Origin: JADJMO01 sp016794445
GTDB taxonomy: Bacteria > Myxococcota_A > Polyangia > Polyangiales > JADJMO01
Reading direction: 5' to 3'
DNA: 64,000 nt
Assembly (NCBI GenBank): GCA_016794445.1
Contig: JAEUKC010000023.1
Span: 1 to 64,000, forward strand
This document shows positions 31,717 through 40,150 of the stretch, in pieces. The position numbers and the translations under genes were made by a program. The notes below the pieces were generated by a model. That model saw only the letters and a program-made list of their open reading frames with translations, ran no database searches and was not told where the DNA came from. Position 1 is the stretch's first letter, and every line of letters starts with the position of its first letter.

Positions 31717-32357
31717 GGCGTGATCACGACCTTGGTGGAGACGTAGTTGGCGGCATCGGGAGCGGTGAACGTGCCGGCCGCGCCTACCTTGAACGGGACG
31801 GCGAGCTGGGGACCCGCGGCGCTGACGCTCTTGGCGTTGCTCTCGGCGAACTCGACGTGCAACACGTAGTCGCCGTTCGGCACGCGGCCACCCGAGAGGT
31901 TCGCGCAGTTCCAGTCGACGCTGACCGGACCGTGCGACTTGAGCGTGGCACCGGTGACGGCATCGACCGTGCTGGCCTTGGACACCGAGCGCCACACGGC
32001 GAGGTTGGAGCTGCGGCTCTTGCCCCACTCGCCCACCGTCTTGACGAAGGCTCCCCTCGCGTCGGTCACCCACACGGCGAGCACGTGGCTCGGCGCGTAA
32101 CGCCCGAAATAGGTCTTGGTCGTGAAGTCGGCGTGTAGGCACTTGCCGGGAGCCACCGTCCCGCCGTCGCTCGGCTTCACGCCGGTGTCGATCGGCGTGC
32201 CGGAGTCGTCGAGCACCGGATCGCCCGCGTCGTCGCTCGCGATGGTGGGGTCACCTGCGGATGGATTCCAGAACTCTGCGTCGTTGTCGTTCGCAGGACC
32301 GCATGCCACGGTGGAGAAGAGACTGATGGAGCAGATGGCAATGGCGAGCAGGCGCAT
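31713..32357 (-). CDS. DUF2271-type lipoprotein (214 aa)
   Basis: MRLLAIAICSISLFSTVACG gives lipobox TVAC. After an Asp/Gly linker the globular part shows the DUF2271 layout: SHVLAVWVTDARGAFVKTVG, then LPxW-like segments, SVDWNCANLSGGRVPNGDYV, LHVEFAES, and a C-terminal beta strand NYVSTKVVITP. This fold resembles the FlgD-like Ig domain. It is upstream of and coupled to the DUF4266 gene. TATGGT at 32376-32371 on the minus strand could be its -10. Its 5' end overlaps the divergent heme lipoprotein gene. Confidence 0.82.
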   Translation of the reverse strand: MRLLAIAICSISLFSTVACGPANDNDAEFWNPSAGDPTIASDDAGDPVLDDSGTPIDTGVKPSDGGTVAPGKCLHADFTTKTYFGRYAPSHVLAVWVTDARGAFVKTVGEWGKSRSSNLAVWRSVSKASTVDAVTGATLKSHGPVSVDWNCANLSGGRVPNGDYVLHVEFAESNAKSVSAAGPQLAVPFKVGAAGTFTAPDAANYVSTKVVITP

Positions 32358-32868
32358 CGGGATCGTGTGCACCATAGCACTTTCAATGGTCCTTGTTGCC
32401 TGTAGTGATCCCGTCGCGTCGGATCGCCGCGAGGCCCTCGGACCAGAGGTCAAGGGGACCCGGTCCGGGCCCACCCACCGACCCGGGCAGCCCTGCACGT
32501 ATTGCCACGATGGCTCGGAGGAGCAGGAGTTCGCGGTGGCTGGAACGGTCTACGCGACCCGCGAGGGCAAGGTGCCCGTCCAGGGGGCGCGCGTCGCCAT
32601 GAAAGACGCGACGGGAGCCACGTTCGTGGCAGAGACCAACTGCGCTGGAAATTTCTTCGTCCGACCCCAGACCTGGCGCCCAGTATTTCCATTGACCACG
32701 ACGGTCACCTACAAAGAACAGACACAGATCATGGAGAGCAAGATCCACCGAGAGGCGAGCTGTGGAGCCTGCCACGGCAAGGTCCCTTCGCCCACCTCGG
32801 CCGGTCCGATCTTCCTCTTCGACGACGTCACGCCGGTCCCGTCCGATCTGCCGGGGGGCTGCAAGTGA
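32326..32868 (+). CDS. Putative diheme lipoprotein with CxxCH motifs (180 aa)
   Basis: From ATG 32326 (GGAGAAGAGA upstream) the frame reads MEQMAMASRRIGIVCTIALS followed by MVLVACSD, a lipoprotein signal with lipobox LVAC. Mature part: CTYCHD and SCGACHG, two CxxCH c-type heme motifs flanking a small carboxypeptidase-regulatory-like beta domain (FAVAGTVYATREGKVPVQGA, FVAETNCAGNFFV). Starts at 32335, 32341 or 32365 are also possible. Its last codon overlaps the next gene (GTGA). Likely an envelope electron carrier; heme attachment is inferred from the motifs. Confidence 0.72.
   Translation: MEQMAMASRRIGIVCTIALSMVLVACSDPVASDRREALGPEVKGTRSGPTHRPGQPCTYCHDGSEEQEFAVAGTVYATREGKVPVQGARVAMKDATGATFVAETNCAGNFFVRPQTWRPVFPLTTTVTYKEQTQIMESKIHREASCGACHGKVPSPTSAGPIFLFDDVTPVPSDLPGGCK
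32371..32376 (-). promoter_or_regulatory. Candidate -10 TATGGT for the DUF2271-DUF4266 pair
   Basis: TATGGT on the minus strand (32376-32371) ends 13 bases before the ATG at 32357. It lies inside the 5' coding part of the divergent heme lipoprotein. Confidence 0.35.
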
Positions 32869-33356
32869 ACCCGGTCGCGCGACTCCTCCTCAGCGCAGGG
32901 ATGAGCGCCCTCGGCTGCAGCAGCGTGGATCAGGGCAGCGTCACCATCGCCACGCCGGACCGTGCCCAGTTCCCGCTGGTCGCGGACGCGATCGCCCCTT
33001 CGTGCGCCACGCTGGACTGCCACGGCCAGATCGGTCGCAACTTCCGGATGTACTGGCAGCGCGGCCTGCGCCTGGATCCAGCGGCACGACCGGGCGAGGG
33101 TGAGACGACCGTCGACGAATACGACATGACGTTTCGCTCCCTCGTCGCGCTCGAGCCGCTCAAGATGGACGCGGTGGTGAAGGGCACCCAGAAGGCGGAC
33201 TCCCTCACCCTCGTGCGCAAGGCCCGGGGCACCGAGGCCCACAAGGGTGGGGCCATGAATCCCGTCGGGAGCAACGCCGATCGTTGCCTCGTGAGCTGGC
33301 TGTCGGGCGCGATCGACACGGCGGCGTGCAAGGACGCCGTCACCTCACCGCCCTGA
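32865..33356 (+). CDS. Putative cytochrome-like lipoprotein (163 aa)
   Basis: GTG 32865 overlaps the preceding TGA. VNPVARLLLSAGMSALGCSS has lipobox ALGC. One CH motif appears as SCATLDCHGQIG, i.e. C-x4-CH rather than CxxCH, a spacing seen in some myxobacterial secreted cytochrome-like proteins. A second Cys pair is in CLVSWLSGAIDTAACK. It resembles the 'SCA..DCHG ... LVxWL' class of planctomycete/myxobacterial c-type domains. Cotranscribed with the diheme gene. Heme binding is plausible, not certain. Confidence 0.65.
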   Translation: MNPVARLLLSAGMSALGCSSVDQGSVTIATPDRAQFPLVADAIAPSCATLDCHGQIGRNFRMYWQRGLRLDPAARPGEGETTVDEYDMTFRSLVALEPLKMDAVVKGTQKADSLTLVRKARGTEAHKGGAMNPVGSNADRCLVSWLSGAIDTAACKDAVTSPP

Positions 33357-33359
33357 CCG

Positions 33360-34463
33360 CTACGGCGCGGGGGACGGCGCGACACGCGGCGCGCGGTTCG
33401 GCAGCGCGAAGCGGAAGATCTTCGCGATCACGCTCCCCATCTGCCGGAAGAAGCCGCCGGTGTTGTACCGGTAGCCGTACTTGTCGGCGAGCGCGCGCAC
33501 CTCGGGGGCCAGCTCCGGGTACCGCGAGGCGGGCAGATCCGGGAACAGGTGGTGCTCGATCTGGTGGCTCAGGTGGCCGCTCATCACGTGGAACCAGCGG
33601 CCTCCCTCCAGGTTGGCCGAGCCCTCGAGCTGTCGCACGTACCACTGCCCGCGCGTCTCCTCGCGCGCGTCCTCCTCGCGGACCATCCGGGTCCCCTCGG
33701 GGAAGTGACCGCAGAAGATGATGGCGAACGTCCAGAGGTTGCGGATGCCGTTGGCGAGGAGGTTCCCGAGCGCGACGCGCGGCGCGTTCCACAGGGAAAG
33801 CGCCGGGAAGAACACGTAGTCCTTGAACAGCTGCTGCGCGGCCTTGCGGAGGAACGGCCGCGACCGCGCGCGGAGCTCGGCGAACGACTGCTTGCCGGCG
33901 ACGGTCTCGTCGATGCGCAGATCGTGGAGGGCGACGCCCCACTCGAAGCCGAGCGCGAGACCGAGCGCCGCGATCGGCTGCAGGAGGTGAGCCGGGTGCC
34001 AGGGCTGCTCCTCGGTCACGCGGAGGAGCCCGTAGCCGACGTCGCGGTCCTTGCCGACGATGTTGGTGAACGTGTGGTGCTCGTAGTTGTGGGAGTGCCG
34101 CCAGTGCTCTGCGGCGCACGAGGTGTCCCAGTCGTAGGCCTTGCCGTCGAGCTTCGGGTCGCGCGTCCAGTCGTACTGGCCGTGCATCACGTTGTGACCG
34201 ATCTCCATGTTCTCGAGGATCTTGGCCACGCCGAGCGAGGCGCTCCCGACCACGAAGGTCACCGGATCGACCCCGAAGTGGAGCAGTCCGCGCCCGATGG
34301 CCTCGAACGAGCGCATCGCGCGGATCACGCCGCGGATGTGGGCGACGTCGCGCGCGCCGAGGCCTTCGAGCGTCCGGGCGCGCAGGGCATCGAGCTCGCG
34401 ACCGAGGGCCTCGGCGCGATCTTCGGCGGTGGTGGGCGGAGTGTCGAGGGTGAGGGTCATCAT
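33360..34463 (-). CDS. Membrane fatty-acid desaturase (acyl-lipid/acyl-CoA type)
   Basis: 367 residues. The three histidine boxes of integral-membrane desaturases are present: GHNVMHGQYDW, HSHNYEHHTF (HNYEHH) and HLSHQIEHHLFP (QIEHH), with hydrophobic helices between. It introduces a double bond into fatty acyl chains using O2 and electrons from a reductase. That reductase is the gene directly upstream, 8 bases away in the same operon, as in the mycobacterial DesA3 system. RBS AGGAGG precedes ATG 34463. The regiospecificity cannot be told from sequence. Confidence 0.93.
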   Translation of the reverse strand: MMTLTLDTPPTTAEDRAEALGRELDALRARTLEGLGARDVAHIRGVIRAMRSFEAIGRGLLHFGVDPVTFVVGSASLGVAKILENMEIGHNVMHGQYDWTRDPKLDGKAYDWDTSCAAEHWRHSHNYEHHTFTNIVGKDRDVGYGLLRVTEEQPWHPAHLLQPIAALGLALGFEWGVALHDLRIDETVAGKQSFAELRARSRPFLRKAAQQLFKDYVFFPALSLWNAPRVALGNLLANGIRNLWTFAIIFCGHFPEGTRMVREEDAREETRGQWYVRQLEGSANLEGGRWFHVMSGHLSHQIEHHLFPDLPASRYPELAPEVRALADKYGYRYNTGGFFRQMGSVIAKIFRFALPNRAPRVAPSPAP

Positions 34464-34471
34464 GGGGCCTC

Positions 34472-35548
34472 CTAGAGGGCGAGGTCGAGGTCGGAGCGGG
34501 CGAGGGACGTGCAGAGGCGGATCTCCTCGTCGGGCGCGTCGGAGATCGCGCCAGTCACGAGGTCCTGGACGACCCCGCTCCGCTTGCGGCAACGGCAGGT
34601 GTGGCAGATGCCGATGCGGCAGCCGTGATCGGGTCGCTCGCCCGCCCGCTCGAGCCCCTCGAGCAGGGACTCGGCGCCCGTGACGGCGACGGTGCGGCGG
34701 GCGCGAGACAGCGTGATGCGGGCGGTCTTGCCGCTGTCTACGCGAGCGTAGGTCGGAGCGACGAAGCGCTCCTCGTGCAGGCGGTCGATGGCCCCGGCCT
34801 CGGCCCAGCGGCGCCGCAGCAGGTCCATGAGGCCGGTGGGCCCGCACAGGAAGGCCTCGCGATCGGCGAAGTCGGGGACGAGCTCGGTGAGGTCGCGCGG
34901 CGGGCCGTCGTCGAGCTGGAGCACCACCTGCAGCGACGGGTACACGGCGGCAAGCCCCTGGAGCTCCTTGGCGAAGGGGACGTCCGCGAGGGTGCGCGCG
35001 TAGTGGAGGTAGACGACGTCGGCGACGGCGCCGCGGGCGACGAGGTCGCGCAGGATGGACATGTTCGGCGTCGCCCCGCTGCCGCCGCTGACGAGGAGCA
35101 GCCGGGCCGGCACGCGCGCGGGCAGCACGTACTCGCCCTGGGCCTCGCCGAGGCGGAGGATCGCGCCGACGCCGGCGTTCTCGTGCAAGAAGCCCGAGAC
35201 GCGACCGCGCGGCACGCGCTTGACCGTGATGGAGAGGCGCGCGCCGCCGGGCGCCGAGGAGATCGAGTAGCAGCGCCGGGCGCGCACGCCGTCGATCTCC
35301 ACGTCGACCGGCACCCACTGGCCGGCGCGGTGGCCGCGGAAGCGCCCGTTGGGGGCGAGGACGAGGGTGCGGATGTCGGGGGTCTCGTCGACCACGGCCA
35401 CCACCTCGGCGAGGGTCTCGGAGAGCGAGAAGGTCGGGGCGACCTCGTGGAGCCAGAACTCGAGGGGCTCGGCCACCACCCTCTGTGCGAGGTCACGAGC
35501 GAACGCGACGAGGCCTCCGCCCGCGAGGGGCGGCGAGACGACGGACAT
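34472..35548 (-). CDS. Ferredoxin-NAD(P)H reductase with C-terminal 2Fe-2S domain
   Basis: 358 residues from ATG 35548 with AAGGAGG 6 bases upstream. Domains: FAD-binding (about 45-150; RCYSISSAPG motif, GRVSGFLHE), NAD(P)-binding (about 155-265; LLLVSGGSGATPNMSILRD, AFLCGPTGLMD), and a C-terminal plant-type 2Fe-2S ferredoxin (HGCRIGICHTCRC ... IRLC, four Cys). It supplies electrons to the desaturase. First gene of the operon, divergent from TetR with two matching operator-like sites between. Comparable to Rv3230c of mycobacteria. Confidence 0.93.
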   Translation of the reverse strand: MSVVSPPLAGGGLVAFARDLAQRVVAEPLEFWLHEVAPTFSLSETLAEVVAVVDETPDIRTLVLAPNGRFRGHRAGQWVPVDVEIDGVRARRCYSISSAPGGARLSITVKRVPRGRVSGFLHENAGVGAILRLGEAQGEYVLPARVPARLLLVSGGSGATPNMSILRDLVARGAVADVVYLHYARTLADVPFAKELQGLAAVYPSLQVVLQLDDGPPRDLTELVPDFADREAFLCGPTGLMDLLRRRWAEAGAIDRLHEERFVAPTYARVDSGKTARITLSRARRTVAVTGAESLLEGLERAGERPDHGCRIGICHTCRCRKRSGVVQDLVTGAISDAPDEEIRLCTSLARSDLDLAL

Positions 35549-35585
35549 GGGTCCTCCTTCGGGGCCGACCACCGAGTCAGCAACC

Positions 35586-35605
35586 TACGATGCCGTAACT
35601 TACGA
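35586..35605. promoter_or_regulatory. Operator-like site 1 of the desaturase regulon
   Basis: CCGTAACTTACG at 35593-35604 contains the perfect palindrome CGTAA-C-TTACG (35594-35604), about 45 bases before the reductase ATG; an overlapping TACG-ATGC-CGTA repeat lies at 35586-35597. The 12-mer recurs with one change at 35690-35701. Confidence 0.55.
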
Positions 35606-35689
35606 CGCGGCGGGTCATTGTCAAGGCCCGGCCCGACACAGGCTAGTTGTGGCCTCAATCTGGTGGACTCGAACCGTGACGCAACGACA

Positions 35690-35702
35690 CCGTAACCTAC
35701 GG
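35690..35702. promoter_or_regulatory. Operator-like site 2, at the TetR promoter
   Basis: CCGTA-ACC-TACGG, a 5-bp-arm palindrome. Its first 12 bases match site 1 in 11 positions. It ends 8 bases before the TAGAAT -10 of the TetR gene, an ideal position for autorepression. Confidence 0.55.
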
Positions 35703-35710
35703 CTGCGTAC

Positions 35711-35716
35711 TAGAAT
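35711..35716 (+). promoter_or_regulatory. -10 hexamer TAGAAT, predicted leaderless start
   Basis: TAGAAT, seven bases, then ATG 35724 of the TetR gene. The alternative in-frame ATG at 35715 overlaps this hexamer. Confidence 0.55.
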
Positions 35717-35723
35717 GTCTCCC

Positions 35724-36335
35724 ATGCTCGGTCGCAGCCGCCTCTCTGCCTCTGCCCGTCGCGCGCAGCTCATCGACGTCGGCCGCGCCGTGTTCGCCCG
35801 GAAGGGATACGAGGCCGCGTCGGTGGAGGAGATCGCCGACCGCGCCAAGGTCAGCAAGCCGGTGATCTACGAGCACTTCGGCGGCAAGGAGGGGCTCTAC
35901 GCCGTCGTGGTCGACCGCGAGATGGACTACGTGGTGCGGCGGATCTCGGAGTCGATCGCGACCGGCACGCCGCGCGAACGCCTCGAGCGCGCCGCGCACG
36001 CATTCCTCTCGTACGTGAAGGACCAGCCGGACGGGTTCGCCGTGCTCAGCCACGACGCCCCCTCCTCGCGTCGCGCCGGGATGACCTCGCTGCTCAACGA
36101 GATCGCCGAGCGGGTGGGCGAGCTGTTCGCGAGCTCGTTCAAGTCGGCGGGGTACGACCCGCGCGCCGCGCCCATCTACGCGCACGCCCTGATCGGGATG
36201 GTCACCTTCGTAGGGCAGTGGTGGACGAACGAGCGCAAGCCGTCGGTCGAGGACGTGGCCGGCCACATCTCGGCGCTCGCGTGGATGGGCCTGCGCCACC
36301 TGCCGAAGAGGCCGGCGCGGGTCGGCGGGCGGTAG
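35724..36335 (+). CDS. TetR family regulator of the desaturase operon
   Basis: 203 residues. HTH at about 20-65 (YEAASVEEIADRAKVSKPVI, then YEHFGGKEGLYAVVVDREMD); ligand domain beyond. It resembles the FasR/DesT-like TetR regulators that sense acyl-CoA, inferred from its divergent position next to a desaturase operon and the two CCGTAACYTACG sites. Start at 35724 is set by the TAGAAT -10 seven bases upstream. It would act as a lipid-responsive repressor (or activator) of its own gene and the desaturase operon. Confidence 0.88.
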   Translation: MLGRSRLSASARRAQLIDVGRAVFARKGYEAASVEEIADRAKVSKPVIYEHFGGKEGLYAVVVDREMDYVVRRISESIATGTPRERLERAAHAFLSYVKDQPDGFAVLSHDAPSSRRAGMTSLLNEIAERVGELFASSFKSAGYDPRAAPIYAHALIGMVTFVGQWWTNERKPSVEDVAGHISALAWMGLRHLPKRPARVGGR

Positions 36336-36415
36336 CTCGCTGCGGCGAGAGGCGAGGAGCGCATCCTTTTGCGAGGCTGGGTCGTCTTCCTCGAAACCCT
36401 CCTGAGGATCCACCC

Positions 36416-37036
36416 ATGCGTCTCGTCGCTCCGCTCACCCTCGCCGCGCTGCTCGCCCTCCCGTCCGTCGCTCACGCCGACGACCCGCCGGGGGTACACG
36501 AGCACGACGGCTTCTACCTGCGATTCGGCGTCGGCCCCGGCTTCGCCTTCGGTTCCAACAAGGCCGACGCGCTCAGCGCGGACGTGAGCGGCGTCGAGGT
36601 CGCGACCGAGCTCGCGGTCGGCACCACGGTGACCCGTGGGCTCGTGGTCGGGCTCGGCCAGTTCTCGATGATCGTGCCCTCGCCCCGGTACGCGGTGAAC
36701 GGGCTCGACTCGACCGCGGGCGCGCACCACATCTCGGCCGTCGGGCCCTTCGCGGACTACTACCTCGACGCACGCCGCGGGCTGCACGTCCAGGCGGGAC
36801 TCCTCTTCTCGGGGGGCTACCTCACGGGCAAGGACGGGCGCGAGTCGGGGATCGGCCTCGGCTTCGCGGGCATGCTCGGGGTCGGCTACGAGGTGTTCAT
36901 CGGCGAGCAGTGGAGCCTCGGGCCGCTGCTCCGGCTCACCTACTACCGGCAGTCGGTCGAGGGCTCGGACTCGAAGGCGACGTCGACCCTGTCGCTCCTG
37001 GCCCCGACGTTGTTGCTCGGCGTGACCTACCACTGA
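36416..37036 (+). CDS. Outer-membrane beta-barrel protein (206 aa)
   Basis: Signal MRLVAPLTLAALLALPSVAH, cleaved near AHADD. Barrel strands follow (FYLRFGVGPGFAFGS, GLHVQAGLLFSGGYL, GLGFAGMLGVGYEVFIG) with final strand LLLGVTYH. A GAGGA Shine-Dalgarno lies 7 bases before the ATG. Convergent with kbl, 7 bases apart. An OmpW/OmpA-like small barrel in size; no specific family assigned. Confidence 0.75.
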   Translation: MRLVAPLTLAALLALPSVAHADDPPGVHEHDGFYLRFGVGPGFAFGSNKADALSADVSGVEVATELAVGTTVTRGLVVGLGQFSMIVPSPRYAVNGLDSTAGAHHISAVGPFADYYLDARRGLHVQAGLLFSGGYLTGKDGRESGIGLGFAGMLGVGYEVFIGEQWSLGPLLRLTYYRQSVEGSDSKATSTLSLLAPTLLLGVTYH

Positions 37037-37043
37037 AGGGGGG

Positions 37044-38231
<1,188 letters not shown>

Positions 38232-38239
38232 GGGGCGGG

Positions 38240-38245
38240 AGCCTA
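38240..38245 (-). promoter_or_regulatory. -10 hexamer TAGGCT, predicted leaderless start
   Basis: TAGGCT on the minus strand (38245-38240), eight bases before the kbl ATG at 38231. Confidence 0.5.
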
Positions 38246-38332
38246 GCCCCGCGCGCGGCGGGCTTGCCATGGCTCGCCGCGTCAAGCGCGAGGGGTGTGC
38301 ATCGCGGCGCGGACTCTAGTAACCGGGGGGCC

Positions 38333-39361
38333 ATGTCGAAGCCCGTGGTCCTGATCACCGGTGCAAATGGCGAAATCGGCAGGTCGCTCCTCGAGCGCCT
38401 CCACGCGGACGGGCGTTACGACGCCGTCACCGTGGACCTCACCCCGCTGCCCGAGCGCTACCGCGCGCTCTGCCGCGAGACCTACGCCGGCAACATCATG
38501 GACCGCTACCTGCTCGACCAGGTGGCGGCGCACCACGAGATCGAGGTCGTGTTCCACCTCGCGGCGCTGCTCTCCACGCGTGGTGAGCGCGACCCGGAGC
38601 TCGCCCACCAGGTGAACGTCGAGGGCACCCTCCACCTCTTGCGCGTGGCCAACAACCAGTCGCAGCGGCTCGGCCGCGCGGTGCGGTTCGTGTTCCCGAG
38701 CTCGATCGCGATCTACGGGCTGCCCGACGTGGCCGCCAAGGCGAAGGCCGGGCGCGTGGGCGAGGAGGAGTGGAACGTCCCCATCACGATGTACGGGTGC
38801 AACAAGCTCTACTGCGAGCACCTCGGCCGGTACTTCACCCGCCACTTCCGGCAGATGGGCGCGCTCGCGAGCGCGAGCCGGCTCGACTTCCGCGCCATCC
38901 GGTTCCCCGGCCTCATCTCGGCCGAGACGGTACCGACGGGCGGCACGAGCGACTTCGGCCCCGAGATGCTGCACGCCGCCGCGCAGGGCAAGCCCTACAA
39001 GTGCTTCGTGGGGCCCGAGGCCAAGATCCCGTTCATGGCGATGCCCGACGCGGTCGAGTCGATGCTCCTCTTGCTCGAGGCCGACCGCGAGCGCCTCACC
39101 GACACGGTCTACAACGTCGGCGCGTTCAGCGTCTCGGCCGGTGACATCGCCGCGCGGGTCAAGAAGCTCTTCCCCGCGGCGGACATCACCTACGAGCCCG
39201 ACCCCGTGCGCGCACGCATCGTCGACAGCTGGCCCGAGGACGTGGACGACACGCGCGCCCGCAAGGACTGGGACTGGAAGCCGGCCTACGACTTCGATCG
39301 CGCGATGGACGAGTACCTGATGCCGGGCATCCGGCGCAGGTATGCTCCCGACAGTCCGTGA
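38333..39361 (+). CDS. SDR-type L-threonine 3-dehydrogenase (Tdh-like)
   Basis: 342 residues. Rossmann motif LITGANGEIGRS (GxxGxxG), NxxG-like NVEGT, Ser in FPSSIAIYG, and the catalytic YxxxK as MYGCNKLYCE. Overall it matches the epimerase-like short-chain L-threonine dehydrogenases known from Cupriavidus, not the zinc type. It oxidises threonine to 2-amino-3-ketobutyrate; the divergent kbl gene then makes glycine and acetyl-CoA. The start has TAGTAA 10 bases upstream. Its stop overlaps the next gene start (GTGA). Confidence 0.88.
   Translation: MSKPVVLITGANGEIGRSLLERLHADGRYDAVTVDLTPLPERYRALCRETYAGNIMDRYLLDQVAAHHEIEVVFHLAALLSTRGERDPELAHQVNVEGTLHLLRVANNQSQRLGRAVRFVFPSSIAIYGLPDVAAKAKAGRVGEEEWNVPITMYGCNKLYCEHLGRYFTRHFRQMGALASASRLDFRAIRFPGLISAETVPTGGTSDFGPEMLHAAAQGKPYKCFVGPEAKIPFMAMPDAVESMLLLLEADRERLTDTVYNVGAFSVSAGDIAARVKKLFPAADITYEPDPVRARIVDSWPEDVDDTRARKDWDWKPAYDFDRAMDEYLMPGIRRRYAPDSP
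39341..39346 (+). promoter_or_regulatory. Candidate internal -10 TATGCT
   Basis: TATGCT ends 11 bases before GTG 39358, within the end of the dehydrogenase gene. It may give separate transcription of the PEGA-type gene. Confidence 0.4.
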
Positions 39362-40137
39362 AACGCCTCGCCGCTGCGCTGTTCGTGCTCGCCCTGTCCA
39401 GCCCCGCGCGGGCGGGCGACGCGGAGGCGTGCGCGCAGGCCAGCGAGAAGGGGCAGCTGTTGAAGCTGCAGGGCAAGCTCGCCGAGGCCCGCAAGGAGTT
39501 CCTCGCGTGTTTCGTCGACGCGTGCCCGGGCGTCGTGCGGAAGGACTGCGCGCAGTTCCTCGAGGCGCTCGAGGCCACGCAGCCCACGATCGTGCTCGCT
39601 GCGCGCGAGCCGGGTGGGAACGATCTGGTCGACGTGCAGGTCACGCTCGACGGCGCTCCGTTCGCCGGCAAGCTGGACGGCAAGGCCGTGCGCGTCGACC
39701 CGGGGCCGCACGTGCTGGTGTTCCGCAGCAAGGGGCGCGTCGAGGCGCGGCTCGAGGTGCTGGTGAAGGAGGGCGAGAAGAGCCGCGTGGTGGAGGCCAC
39801 GCTGCCGCTGGTCCCGAGCGAAGCGCCGCGCATCACGCCGGTGCGCACGACGCCGGTGCTCGGGTGGATCGCCGGCGGGGTCGCGGTGCTGGCGCTCGGC
39901 GGGTTCGTCGGGTTCGGGCTCTCGGCGAGGAGCGACGTGCACGCCATGCAGGACACGTGCGGCACCCGGTGCCCACCGGACGACGTGGACCGCGCGCGGC
40001 GCAAGGCGCTGATCGCGGACGTGTCGCTCGGCCTCGCGCTCGTGGCGACCGGGGTGTCGATCTTCGGGTTCGTGCGGCGTGGGGGGAGTGAGCCGACCGT
40101 CGCGGTGGGGCCCGGGTCGCTGAGCGTGCGTTTCTGA
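39358..40137 (+). CDS. TPR/PEGA-like exported protein with C-terminal helices (259 aa)
   Basis: GTG 39358 overlaps the previous stop. Signal VKRLAAALFVLALSSPARAG; a Cys-containing helical region at 24-75 (EARKEFLACFVDACPGVVRK) is typical of the short TPR segment before PEGA domains in myxobacteria; then a PEGA-like beta module (DVQVTLDGAPFAGKLDGKAV, VDPGPHVLVF) at 90-150. Two membrane helices follow (GWIAGGVAVLALGGFVGFGL and LGLALVATGVSIFGF). Same architecture class as the protein at 9932-10918. Function unknown; likely envelope-associated. Confidence 0.78.
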   Translation: MKRLAAALFVLALSSPARAGDAEACAQASEKGQLLKLQGKLAEARKEFLACFVDACPGVVRKDCAQFLEALEATQPTIVLAAREPGGNDLVDVQVTLDGAPFAGKLDGKAVRVDPGPHVLVFRSKGRVEARLEVLVKEGEKSRVVEATLPLVPSEAPRITPVRTTPVLGWIAGGVAVLALGGFVGFGLSARSDVHAMQDTCGTRCPPDDVDRARRKALIADVSLGLALVATGVSIFGFVRRGGSEPTVAVGPGSLSVRF

Positions 40138-40138
40138 G

Positions 40139-40144
40139 TAGACT
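40139..40144 (+). promoter_or_regulatory. -10 hexamer TAGACT, predicted leaderless start
   Basis: TAGACT, six C bases, then ATG 40151 of the cyclase gene; it starts one base after the preceding stop codon. Confidence 0.5.
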
Positions 40145-40150
40145 CCCCCC

